A stretch of 64,000 nucleotides of DNA from Spirulina subsalsa PCC 9445. GTDB lineage: Bacteria; Cyanobacteriota; Cyanobacteriia; Cyanobacteriales; Spirulinaceae. How positions within the stretch are numbered: position 1 is the stretch's first letter; each line of letters begins with the position of its first letter. The notes under the pieces are model-generated. The model was not told where the DNA came from. It did not search any database and saw nothing but the letters and a program-made list of their open reading frames with translations. This document shows positions 8,796 through 16,915 of the stretch, in pieces. The stretch lies in the NCBI RefSeq assembly GCF_000314005.1, contig NZ_JH980292.1, positions 2,373,725 through 2,437,724 of the forward strand, given 5' to 3'. Both the position numbers and the translations under genes were made by a program.

Positions 8796-10733
8796 ATGAT
8801 TGAAACTGTGCCAAACCCAGAGAAATTAGCGGATATCTTGATTGTGGATGATAAGGTAGAAAATATTCGCTTTTTGTCAGAGTTTTTAGCTACTAAAAAT
8901 TATCAAGTCCGAAAAGCAATTAATGGAAAATCAGCATTAACGGCTATTCGCTTTAATCCTCCTGATTTAGTTTTATTGGATATTAATATGCCAGAAATGG
9001 GAGGCTATGAGGTTTGTGAGACGTTAAAAAAAGACCCTCAATATTGTTCTATCCCCATTATTTTCTTAAGTGCAGGCAATAGTACAGAAGATAAAATTAA
9101 AGCCTTTGCTGTTGGGGGAGTTGATTATATTACTAAACCCTTTCAACTGGATGAAGTGCTAGCACGAGTCCAGTCTCAACTGATGATTCAAGGCCTCCAG
9201 AAGAATCTGGAAGATCGTAATGCAGCACTAGAATCTATCATTCTCGATTTACGCAAAACCCAAGAACGCCTAGAACAATCCGAACGAGAAAATCAGGCAT
9301 TGTTTAACGCCATGAATGAATTAGTAGTCATTTTAGACCGCCAAGGCAATTGTCAAAAAGTGGCTACCCCTAACAGCTATTTAATGGGGTTAAAAGAGGT
9401 GGCTCAAAACGGCAAAAATATTGTTGATATTTTACCCCCCTCCTTCCCTTGGTTAGAAACCTTAGAAAATGGCTTAAAAAATCAATCGAGTTGTGATGTA
9501 GAATGTGCTTTAATTCGCAACCAAATTAAACTAAATTTATGTGTTTCCTTTTCTCCCATTTCAACAGAAAAAGCCCTCTGTGTCATTCGAGATATTAGTG
9601 AACAAAAGAAACGGGAAGAAGCCTTGCACTTAATCGTTGAAGGAACAGCCGCTAAAACCGGAACTGAATTTTTCCAATCCTGTGTTCGTTACCTTGCTCA
9701 AATGCTGAAAGTGCGCTATGCCTTTATTACTAAATGTCTCGATGGAGAAAAAAACCGTGTGCAAACCTTAGCCTTTTGGCATCATGACAATTTTGGGGAA
9801 AATTTGGAGTATGACCTAGCCGGAACTCCCTGTCAAGAAGTCGTTCAACAAGGAAAATCCAACTGTTACCCCGATCATCTCATTGCTTGTTTTCCCGACG
9901 ATGAGGACTTAGCCACCCTTGAAGCGAGAAGTTATCAAGGTCTGCCATTAATTAATTCAATGGGGGAGGTTATTGGTCATCTGGCGGTATTAGATACTTA
10001 CCCCATGCAGGATGATCCTATTCGGGAGTTAGTCTTGCGGATTTTTGCCGCCAGAGCAGGAGCAGAACTAGAACGGCAGCTTACAGATGCGGCGTTAAAG
10101 GAGAGTCAAGAACAATCGGAACAGTTGTTATTAAATATCCTACCCAGTGCGATCGCCCAACAATTGAAAACCAATACAGGGGTAATCGCCCAATCCTACA
10201 ACGATGTGACCATTCTCTTTGCAGATTTAGTGGGTTTTACTGAGCTTGCTTGTCAAATGAAGCCCATCGAATTAGTAAATTTACTGAATGAACTTTTTTC
10301 GAGTTTCGACAGCCTCAGTGAACAATATGGCCTAGAGAAAATTAAGACCATTGGGGATGCTTATATGGTAGTCGGGGGACTTCCGACACCGCGACCCGAT
10401 CACGCCCAGGCGGTAGCTGAGATGGCGTTAGAGATGCAAAAGGCGATCGCCCAGATTTCCACCCCCTACGAATCCCTACAAATCCGTATCGGCATCAATA
10501 GCGGCCCCGTCGTTGCCGGAGTTATTGGCGTGAAAAAATTTATTTATGACCTGTGGGGAGATGCGGTTAATATTGCCTCCCGCATGGAGTCTTCTGGAGA
10601 ACCGGGTAAAATACAAGTCACAGACACCGTTTATGAACGCTTAAAACATCAATATCATTTTGAACAACGGGGAACCGTGGAAGTCAAAGGACGAGGAGAA
10701 ATGCTCACCTATTGGCTCAACAGTAAATCGTAA
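8796..10733 (+). CDS. response-regulator adenylate cyclase (REC-PAS-GAF-class III cyclase)
   Basis: 645 residues, soluble. Order: receiver with phospho-acceptor D62 (LLDINMPEMGG), coiled coil, PAS-like segment (~165-270), GAF (~280-430), S-helix-like linker, and a class III cyclase (~470-640). The cyclase has both metal aspartates (FADLVGF, D477; IGDAYM, D521), adenine-selecting K517 and D585 (YDLWG), and the transition-state N592/R596 (VNIASRM). This makes ATP the likely substrate and cAMP the product. Its GAF resembles the first GAF of the upstream kinase, sharing a TPC-x2-V segment and similar flanks. The receiver and the 13-bp spacing suggest the kinase phosphorylates it; that link is inference. 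Confidence 0.9.
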   Translation: MIETVPNPEKLADILIVDDKVENIRFLSEFLATKNYQVRKAINGKSALTAIRFNPPDLVLLDINMPEMGGYEVCETLKKDPQYCSIPIIFLSAGNSTEDKIKAFAVGGVDYITKPFQLDEVLARVQSQLMIQGLQKNLEDRNAALESIILDLRKTQERLEQSERENQALFNAMNELVVILDRQGNCQKVATPNSYLMGLKEVAQNGKNIVDILPPSFPWLETLENGLKNQSSCDVECALIRNQIKLNLCVSFSPISTEKALCVIRDISEQKKREEALHLIVEGTAAKTGTEFFQSCVRYLAQMLKVRYAFITKCLDGEKNRVQTLAFWHHDNFGENLEYDLAGTPCQEVVQQGKSNCYPDHLIACFPDDEDLATLEARSYQGLPLINSMGEVIGHLAVLDTYPMQDDPIRELVLRIFAARAGAELERQLTDAALKESQEQSEQLLLNILPSAIAQQLKTNTGVIAQSYNDVTILFADLVGFTELACQMKPIELVNLLNELFSSFDSLSEQYGLEKIKTIGDAYMVVGGLPTPRPDHAQAVAEMALEMQKAIAQISTPYESLQIRIGINSGPVVAGVIGVKKFIYDLWGDAVNIASRMESSGEPGKIQVTDTVYERLKHQYHFEQRGTVEVKGRGEMLTYWLNSKS

Positions 10734-10883
10734 CAAGCCAGTTCTAATTCCTTAGCTGTGATAGTTCTATCCCTCCCCTCCATCATCCCCCTGATTCGTT
10801 ACAAATTTCCTGACGCACCGTTTATCTAAAACCTGCCACAATATAATTATCCTGAACCTGTAGAATGTCAGTATTAACCAGTG

Positions 10884-11705
10884 TCAACCATCAGATTCAT
10901 TCGACACCGATAAAGCTAAACATTCCTTTCCTCCCGGTAAATTAGCGCCCACCACATAAAAATCTTGGGGATAAATCCAATGGGTATCTAACGGCCCATG
11001 AATCTGAATCCCCGTCATAACCGCATAGTTAAACACCGAACTATCCAAAGAATTTAACAGCAGTTCCACATCCTCAGAAATCAGCCGACTCGCTAACTTC
11101 GTCATTTCAATCAGATTCGGTTTGTCCCCATATTTCAAAGCAGAAATAATCTTTTGACGAATAATAGACTGCTCAATATCCTGCATATCTGTCATTAACT
11201 TAAGAGAGCCTAATTCTAACTCATGCACAATAGCCTCCAACGCTCCACAAGCATGGGAAGCCTTGTCAATTCCAGAACGATAAACCTTGCCAATTTCTCC
11301 ATTTTTAGAAATCGCAATATGGGGCATAGCATAAAATGTAAACCGTCGAATTCCATCAATAATGGGAGTATGATCTGTTGCCGCCGCTAATCCCGTTCTG
11401 CCCATCATAACAAAGCCCGCCAAACTGCAACAATTAAAGGTTTTTCCCCAATATCTAATCACTTCATCCATTAAAATATCGGTAATTTCATCTCGACAAA
11501 TAGAAACCATGCCGATGGTTTTTCCTGTATCAAAACCATATTTTTTGAGTTGATTATAGGTCGTTTTAATATAATCTTTCATGGGCAAACTACCCGGGAA
11601 ATGTTCCCGCATTGCTTCATGAAACCTTGGATTACTGTTGATATCATACCCATCGACCGCCTGTAAAATTTCATCTCGGAGACTGTCAAAATAATTAGGA
11701 TTCAT
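10884..11705 (-). CDS. LCIB/LCIC-like (theta-type) carbonic anhydrase candidate
   Basis: 273 residues, no signal peptide. The motif set matches the limiting-CO2-inducible B family: C70-x-D72-E (SICRDEI), R84, a glycine-rich NCCSLAGFVMMGRTG segment, H129 in MPHIAIS followed by NGEIGKVYR, and C153 in HACGAL. In LCIB-type enzymes two cysteines and a histidine bind zinc, with a nearby Asp/Arg pair. The expected role is interconversion of CO2 and bicarbonate, possibly within carbon concentration. It stands alone between the cyclase and trpD. The assignment rests on motif order recalled from the family; an alternative is a catalytically inactive paralogue. Confidence 0.72.
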   Translation of the reverse strand: MNPNYFDSLRDEILQAVDGYDINSNPRFHEAMREHFPGSLPMKDYIKTTYNQLKKYGFDTGKTIGMVSICRDEITDILMDEVIRYWGKTFNCCSLAGFVMMGRTGLAAATDHTPIIDGIRRFTFYAMPHIAISKNGEIGKVYRSGIDKASHACGALEAIVHELELGSLKLMTDMQDIEQSIIRQKIISALKYGDKPNLIEMTKLASRLISEDVELLLNSLDSSVFNYAVMTGIQIHGPLDTHWIYPQDFYVVGANLPGGKECLALSVSNESDG

Positions 11706-11940
11706 AATGATTGATGATTGTTTTTAGAACAGTTAATCCCTTGATATTTGCAAATTTCCCTGGATATCATCCCACCTGCGCTCCTCTACGGGCAAATGGA
11801 CAAACGCAATGACCTTGATAGATTGGTTGCAGCGACAGCAAAACCTAATAACTCACTGTAGCAAGATATTTCCCCAACATCTAGCCGAATCGAGAATTGA
11901 TTGTAGTAGGGTGGGAAAGGACATCTCAACAGAAACAACC

Positions 11941-12993
11941 ATGACATCCGAACAACTCTCATCCACCGACTGGTCAAATTTACTGCAACAACTCCTTGAT
12001 CGGCAATCTCTCAGCCAAAACCAAGCGGCTCAACTGATGACAGGATGGCTAGAGGAAGCCATTCCCCCTGTTCTCTCCGGGGCTATTTTAGCTGCTCTGC
12101 GAATGAAAGGGGTTTCTGGGTCAGAATTAGCCGGGATGGCCGAAGTTCTCAAGTGCCAATCTTTACAACAAGCCAGCTTAAACTATGAGACTCCTGTCAT
12201 TGATACCTGTGGCACGGGGGGGGATGGGGCGCAAACCTTTAATATTTCTACAGCCGTGGCTTTTGTCTGTGCGGCGGCTGGGGTGAAGGTGGCGAAACAT
12301 GGCAACCGTTCAGCTTCGAGTAAAGTAGGATCGGCAGATGTTCTCGAAGGCTTGGGCGTTCATCTCGGAGCCCATCCCGAAAAAGTGCAAGCGGCGCTGT
12401 CTGAGGTGGGGATTACGTTCTTGTTTGCCCCCGGTTGGCATCCGGCGATGAAGGCGGTTGTTCCCTTGCGGAAAACGCTCAAGGTGCGGACGGTGTTTAA
12501 TCTGTTGGGGCCGCTGGTGAATCCTTTACAGCCTACAGGCCAGGTGATTGGGGTATTTAGCAGCGAATTTATCACCACAATGGCAGAGGCGCTGAATCAG
12601 TTGGGTGTGGGACGGGCGATGGTGTTACATGGTCGGGAAAAACTAGATGAGGCGGGATTAGGAGATTTAACGGACATTGCGCTGTTACGGGATGGGGTGG
12701 TACAGACGACGAGTTTAAATCCCCATAGTTTGGGGTTAACTCACGCGCCTTTAAGTTGGCTCAGAGGGGGGGAATTGGCGGACAATACGGCGATTTTGAG
12801 TCAGTTACTCCAAGGGAAGGGAACCCAAGCGCAGCAGGATGTGGTGGCGTTAAATGCGTCTTTGGCTCTACAAGTGGGGGAGGTTGTGCCTTGGGAAGAT
12901 CATAGCCGAGGTGTTGAGATGGCTAAGGATATCCTACACAGTGGGGCGGCTTGGTCGAAGTTACAGGAGTTAGTGCGGTTTTTGGAAGGGTGA
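11941..12993 (+). CDS. trpD: anthranilate phosphoribosyltransferase
   Basis: Transfers phosphoribose from PRPP to anthranilate, the second step of tryptophan synthesis. Diagnostic motifs: [16 protein letters not shown] (PRPP loop), [21 protein letters not shown], and [18 protein letters not shown]. The frame opens upstream at 11809, but the first 44 residues are not part of the family; ATG 11941 gives 350 residues, the usual length. The gene stands alone, as trp genes often do in cyanobacteria. A MITE begins 33 bp after the stop codon. Confidence 0.95.
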   Translation: MTSEQLSSTDWSNLLQQLLDRQSLSQNQAAQLMTGWLEEAIPPVLSGAILAALRMKGVSGSELAGMAEVLKCQSLQQASLNYETPVIDTCGTGGDGAQTFNISTAVAFVCAAAGVKVAKHGNRSASSKVGSADVLEGLGVHLGAHPEKVQAALSEVGITFLFAPGWHPAMKAVVPLRKTLKVRTVFNLLGPLVNPLQPTGQVIGVFSSEFITTMAEALNQLGVGRAMVLHGREKLDEAGLGDLTDIALLRDGVVQTTSLNPHSLGLTHAPLSWLRGGELADNTAILSQLLQGKGTQAQQDVVALNASLALQVGEVVPWEDHSRGVEMAKDILHSGAAWSKLQELVRFLEG

Positions 12994-13026
12994 ATCGGGG
13001 AATAGGGAACGGGGAGGTAATAGGTA

Positions 13027-13187
13027 GGACTTGCTGAATAAGTCCGAGAGTTGGGGAATCGGGAGTCGGGAGTCGGGAGTCGGGAGTCGGGAATAGGCAA
13101 TCGTGCCAGTTTTAGATGATCTGTTCCCTGTTAAGAGTTCCCTGTTCCCTTGTTGAGCCTAGCATAGGCGTGTTATTCAGCAGACCC
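13027..13187. mobile_element. MITE, copy 1 (TA-flanked)
   Basis: 161 bp bounded by TA on both sides (13025-13026, 13188-13189). The ends are inverted: GGACTTGCTGAATAA at the left and TTATTCAGCAGACCC at the right. The interior holds a GGGAGTC heptamer array and a conserved 3' half (GATCTGTTCCCTGTTAAGAG and on). It is nearly identical to the copy at 24841-25001. It carries no coding capacity. TA flanks and length suit an IS630/Tc1-mariner-type non-autonomous element; the source transposase is not in the window. Confidence 0.85.
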
Positions 13188-13243
13188 TAGGTAATAAGTC
13201 TTAATTCCTTGTCTCCCTCTCTCCCCCTCCCCCCGACTCCCTA

Positions 13244-13263
13244 GGGCGCAAGCATTGCGCCCC
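13244..13263. repeat. GGGCGCAA dispersed hairpin
   Basis: GGGCGCAA-gcat-TTGCGCCC, a perfect palindrome followed by CCTACA, is a familiar dispersed cyanobacterial motif. It sits between the MITE and the 3' end of the esterase gene and could also serve as that gene's terminator, but no T-run is seen. Confidence 0.6.
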
Positions 13264-13297
13264 TACACCGATTCCCGACTCCCGATTCCTATTCCTA

Positions 13298-13912
13298 TCA
13301 ATTTTCAATTTCCCGATCTAAAAATTGCTGAAGGGCTTGGATAACGGGGTGTTGGATTTCATGAGCCATGTTGAATTCATGGTAGTCCAGTTTAACACCG
13401 AGTTGGGTGAGGAGGGTGCGGGCTTGTTGGGCTTGTTGGATGGGGACGACTCGATCTAAACGACCATGAGCCATGAAGACGGGGGGGAGGGGTGGGGTGA
13501 CTTGTGGGGGGGCGTGGAGATAACCACTGAGGCTACAGAGGGCGGCACAGGGCAGGGCTAAACCGACATCTAAGGTCATGGCTCCTCCTTGGGAGAAGCC
13601 ACAAAGGACGATGCGGGAGGGGGGAATTTGGGTGGTTTGGCTGGTTTCCTGTAACCACTCTAGAAGCTGCTGACGGCTTTCTGGGAGTCCGGTGTAGTCT
13701 TCTGCTTCTAGGTCGTACCAAGACCGCCCAGAAGGGCTGTAAGGGTGGGCATAGGGGGCGTTTGGGAAGAACATCCCATAGTGGGGGAGATGGAGGAAGG
13801 CGGCGAGGGAAACGAGGTCATGGGCGTTGGCTCCCCAGCCATGAAGGGCGATGAGGAGATGAGTGGGGGGATTGCCACTGTTGGGGGGGAGATATAGGGC
13901 TTCTAAAGACAG
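13298..13912 (-). CDS. alpha/beta hydrolase, carboxylesterase/phospholipase family, probable CTG start
   Basis: A serine esterase of the YpfH/carboxylesterase group: LHGWGANAHDL near the N-terminus, nucleophile Ser in GFSQGGA, Asp in GRLDRVVP, His in MAHEI. The first ATG in frame (13774) would remove the strand bearing LHGWGAN and leave 158 residues. Translation upstream of it continues as clear family sequence (SLEALYLPP...THLLIALHGWGANAHDL). The frame is blocked by TAA two codons before GTT-CTC-AAT-CTG. The only plausible initiator is CTG at 13912, eight bases after AAGGAG, giving 204 residues, the normal length. A base error at the start codon is the alternative. Substrate unknown. Confidence 0.82.
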   Translation of the reverse strand: MSLEALYLPPNSGNPPTHLLIALHGWGANAHDLVSLAAFLHLPHYGMFFPNAPYAHPYSPSGRSWYDLEAEDYTGLPESRQQLLEWLQETSQTTQIPPSRIVLCGFSQGGAMTLDVGLALPCAALCSLSGYLHAPPQVTPPLPPVFMAHGRLDRVVPIQQAQQARTLLTQLGVKLDYHEFNMAHEIQHPVIQALQQFLDREIEN

Positions 13913-13970
13913 ATTGAGAACTCCTTAAGCGAAAGGGACAGGTTTCTTAAGGATAGTGTATGGCTTGAGC

Positions 13971-14600
13971 TTACAACAGGGCTTGATCGAAAAATTTGGG
14001 CTGGTGAATGACTAAGTGGCGATCGCGATTAAAACAGATTTGCCCTTCTTTTTGCAGTTTGCCCATGAGTCGCGTAATGGTGACGCGGGTAGTCCCCAGA
14101 GCATTGGCCATGTTTTGATGGGTTAAACGAATGGGTAGGGTAATCCCTTCAGGGGTGGTTTCTCCCAGTTCGTCTTTAAGCAGTTTGAGGAAATAGTAAA
14201 GACGTTCTTCTACCCGTTTTTGTCCGGCAATGGCTAATAAAGCCTCACTTTGGCGGATGCGATGGGTTAATTGCTTAAAGACTAATTGGGCAAGGTGGGG
14301 GGATTGCTCAAGTTCCGACAAGAAAAACCAGCGTAAATAGACATCGGATAAAGCCCGCGCTTCACAGACTTGGAGACGACTGAGGGATTGACCAAAAAAA
14401 CCGTTGGGTTGCACCCAGCCTAACATGACTTCCTCGCCACTCATTTGGGTGGCGCTGAGTTGGACATAACCCCGGTAGACCTGCCATAAACCTTGATTGT
14501 TTAGGATAATGCGATCGCCTCGATGATGGAGATGTAGCCGACGCTCTTCGGGGGAAATAATGTGAGGAGATTCGGAACGGGTGGATTGGACTAAATACAT
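13971..14600 (-). CDS. Crp/Fnr-family transcriptional regulator
   Basis: 209 residues. The N-terminal half is a shortened cyclic-nucleotide-binding-like barrel; the helix-turn-helix is near the C-terminus (LTHQNMANALGTTRVTITRLMGKLQKEG). The phosphate-binding cassette of cAMP receptors (FGELAL-type) is replaced by FFGQSL, so cAMP binding is doubtful. The recognition helix (TTRVTITRLMG) is NtcA-like, but the remainder does not match NtcA. It probably binds a TGT/GTA-type palindrome. It is divergent from nothing and lies downstream of the uracil permease with a 149-bp gap. Targets cannot be told from the sequence. Confidence 0.85.
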   Translation of the reverse strand: MYLVQSTRSESPHIISPEERRLHLHHRGDRIILNNQGLWQVYRGYVQLSATQMSGEEVMLGWVQPNGFFGQSLSRLQVCEARALSDVYLRWFFLSELEQSPHLAQLVFKQLTHRIRQSEALLAIAGQKRVEERLYYFLKLLKDELGETTPEGITLPIRLTHQNMANALGTTRVTITRLMGKLQKEGQICFNRDRHLVIHQPKFFDQALL

Positions 14601-14709
14601 AGGAAACCAAGGGAGAGGAGGACTGGATAAACCATTTCTCCTCTAGCCTAGGGGGTGGAGGTAAAGGCGCGGTAAACATTGGGTAAATAGTGAACAGTCA
14701 CGATGGCCC

Positions 14710-14735
14710 TAGGGGTAATTCATGAATCACCCCTA
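14710..14735. terminator. palindrome between uraA and the Crp/Fnr gene
   Basis: TAGGGGTAATTCATGAATCACCCCTA is almost fully self-complementary. It lies 15 bp beyond the stop codon of the permease and has no strong T-run, so it may be a dispersed repeat used as a terminator. Confidence 0.45.
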
Positions 14736-14749
14736 CACCCCAAACCCCC

Positions 14750-16021
14750 TTATTCCTCCGTCTGTCCTTCAGGAATCAATAAATTCAACACCACACCCAA
14801 CACGGCGGATAAACCAATCCCTTCTAAGCCGAAATTCCCGGTTTTCACGGCTAAACCCCCAACCCCTAAGACCAAAATCACCGCCATAATCACTACATTC
14901 CGGGACTTTAACAAATCTTGCCCTGACTGGGCTAGGGTATTAATCCCAATCACGACAATAGTTCCAAAAAGAATCACTACAATTCCTCCCATAACAGGGG
15001 TGGGAATGGTGCTTAAAAATGCTCCCAATTTGCCCACAAAGGCCAATAAAACCGAGCATAACGCCGCCCAGGTCATAATGGCCGGATTAAAGCTTTTGGT
15101 TAGGGCAACAGCCCCCGTCACTTCAGAATAGGTGGTATTGGGCGGCCCCCCGAAAAAGGCGGCCAAACTGGTGGCTAAACCATCTCCCAACAGGGTGCGA
15201 TGGACACCGGGATCTCGAAAATACTCTTTTTTCGCCACAGCCCCAATGGCCAAGATATCGCCAAAATGTTCAATCGCAGGTGCGATCGCCACAGGGACCA
15301 GAAACAAGATGGCCGGCCCATGCACCACGGGAAAAGTAAAATTAGGCATGGCAAACCAAGGCGCCTCGGCCAAGGGGCTAAAATCCACCATACCAAGGGG
15401 TAAGGCCACTAAATATCCGGTCAAAATCCCCACCAAAATGGGAACAAGATGTAGCCATCCTCGACTAAATAAGGCCGTGATCATGGTCGCTAACAACGAA
15501 GCGGCCGCCACTCCCAAGGCCATGGTTGCCGTATAGCGATCGCCCGCTTCCGAGGCCATATTCACCGCAATGGGAGCCAAAGATAGACCGATCACCATAA
15601 TCACAGGTCCGGTGACAATGGGAGGCAGTAAGCGCAATAAAAACCCTGGCCCTCGCCAAAAAATTAGCAAACTGAGGACTAAATACAACCCTCCAGCCGC
15701 CATTAATCCGGATAGAGTTTGGGGTAAGCCATATTGTTTAACCCCCAGTTGAATCGGTGCAATAAAGGCAAAGGACGAGGCTAAAAAAACGGGGACTTTT
15801 CCCCCCGTCACCAATTGAAACACTAAAGTCCCTAACCCGGCTGTAAAGAGAGCCACATTAGGATCCAATCCCGTAAGAATCGGCACTAAAACTAAAGCAC
15901 CAAAGGCCACAAACAGCATTTGTAGACCTAGGACAATATCCTGCCACCGCCATTGATAGGCTGTCGGATCAGGAGTGACAGCGAGATCCGTTTCTGGATC
16001 GAGATGGGGATCTTGAGTCAT
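14750..16021 (-). CDS. uraA: uracil/xanthine permease (NCS2 family)
   Basis: 423 residues with 12-14 hydrophobic segments, a proton-coupled nucleobase importer of the inner membrane. NCS2 signatures: the substrate-binding glutamate in AIEHFGD, and NTTYSEVTGAVALT carrying the second glutamate, followed by the late ALxxSVLLAFVGKLGAFLSTIP region. The N-terminus up to residue 25 is hydrophilic. The NTTYSE form points to a uracil-type rather than purine-type carrier, but specificity is inference. It is transcribed alone or with the Crp/Fnr gene downstream. Confidence 0.88.
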   Translation of the reverse strand: MTQDPHLDPETDLAVTPDPTAYQWRWQDIVLGLQMLFVAFGALVLVPILTGLDPNVALFTAGLGTLVFQLVTGGKVPVFLASSFAFIAPIQLGVKQYGLPQTLSGLMAAGGLYLVLSLLIFWRGPGFLLRLLPPIVTGPVIMVIGLSLAPIAVNMASEAGDRYTATMALGVAAASLLATMITALFSRGWLHLVPILVGILTGYLVALPLGMVDFSPLAEAPWFAMPNFTFPVVHGPAILFLVPVAIAPAIEHFGDILAIGAVAKKEYFRDPGVHRTLLGDGLATSLAAFFGGPPNTTYSEVTGAVALTKSFNPAIMTWAALCSVLLAFVGKLGAFLSTIPTPVMGGIVVILFGTIVVIGINTLAQSGQDLLKSRNVVIMAVILVLGVGGLAVKTGNFGLEGIGLSAVLGVVLNLLIPEGQTEE

Positions 16022-16194
16022 AGTTTTCTGTCTTGTTTTTGCATCATTGAGGCTAATTGACGGATTATTGCTTCCCAGTTAGTATGGGACAGCGTTAATA
16101 AACGAGATGAAAAAGTTCCTAGACTGTGCTAGTGAAACAATCCTAACTCGGTTCTTGCTGTGTTAATGATCTATAGGCTACATCCCATTCAAAA

Positions 16195-16845
16195 ATGAAA
16201 GATAATTATAAATGGTATACTCAAGTTGCAACCAATACCCCTTTAAGTTACCGTTTACAAAGAGGGCAGAACGCTGTCATCTCTCTTTACGGTGAAGAAA
16301 ACGGTAAAAAGTGGCTTCTAAAAACTCCAAGAGTAGGAGAAAATCCTAACATTATTGCTAATGAAATTGAGATTATTCGGCAATTACAAGATTCAAGTAT
16401 AGTCCCTGAACTGCATCCAGAGTATTTAGATGATAGTTGGGGAGAATCAGAAGAATACGCCATGTTGATGATTAACAATGCCGCTTCTCTTGGGGATTAT
16501 GCTGAAGCCGCTTTGGCTGGAGAAATTCCCCTAGAAACCTTGGGAGAAATATTAAAGGTCAGTTTGGAATCTATCGACCAGCTACATAGATATAACATCA
16601 TTCATAATGACCTACATGGAAATAACCTTGTTATTTCTATTAATACCCAAGGCGAATGGCAGGTTTACATCATTGACTTCGGATGGAGTTATACCCAGAA
16701 TGATCTACCGAACTGGATAGCCTATGAAAGAGCTTGGATTGCCCAAGAACCAGAAGATGATATGAACTATCTAGCCAACGACCTAGAAGGTCGCAGTCAA
16801 GACGAAGCATACATCTCGTTAATCGGTAAATTCTTAAGACCTTAA
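16195..16845 (+). CDS. small protein-kinase-like protein
   Basis: 216 residues, A/T-richer than its neighbours. It carries a eukaryotic-type kinase core: lysine in KKWLLKTP, catalytic loop IIHNDLHGNNLVI (HxDxxxxN), and IIDFGWS as the magnesium loop. It lacks the large C-lobe, so it is at the lower size limit and resembles RIO/lipopolysaccharide-kinase-type small kinases. Substrate unknown. It is preceded by a 173-bp gap with no visible element, and stands alone. Codon and base use suggest possible transfer. Confidence 0.6.
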   Translation: MKDNYKWYTQVATNTPLSYRLQRGQNAVISLYGEENGKKWLLKTPRVGENPNIIANEIEIIRQLQDSSIVPELHPEYLDDSWGESEEYAMLMINNAASLGDYAEAALAGEIPLETLGEILKVSLESIDQLHRYNIIHNDLHGNNLVISINTQGEWQVYIIDFGWSYTQNDLPNWIAYERAWIAQEPEDDMNYLANDLEGRSQDEAYISLIGKFLRP

Positions 16846-16915
16846 ATTATTCAGATGTCCTTCATGAAACTCTGCCGAAAGAAGGGGTTGCAGACTTAAA
16901 ATATTCCTGCGGACT

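Noticed and set aside
11809-11940. 44-residue extension of TrpD
   Set aside because: Not like any TrpD and length without it matches the family; ATG 11941 taken as start.
13971-14600. Crp/Fnr protein as the cAMP receptor for the palindromes
   Set aside because: The phosphate-binding cassette is not of the cAMP type (FFGQSL), so SYCRP1 is presumed to be elsewhere.
15132-15536. ORFs antisense to uraA (also 14703-15131)
   Set aside because: They mirror conserved NCS2 codons; lysine/proline-rich shadows are typical of opposite frames.
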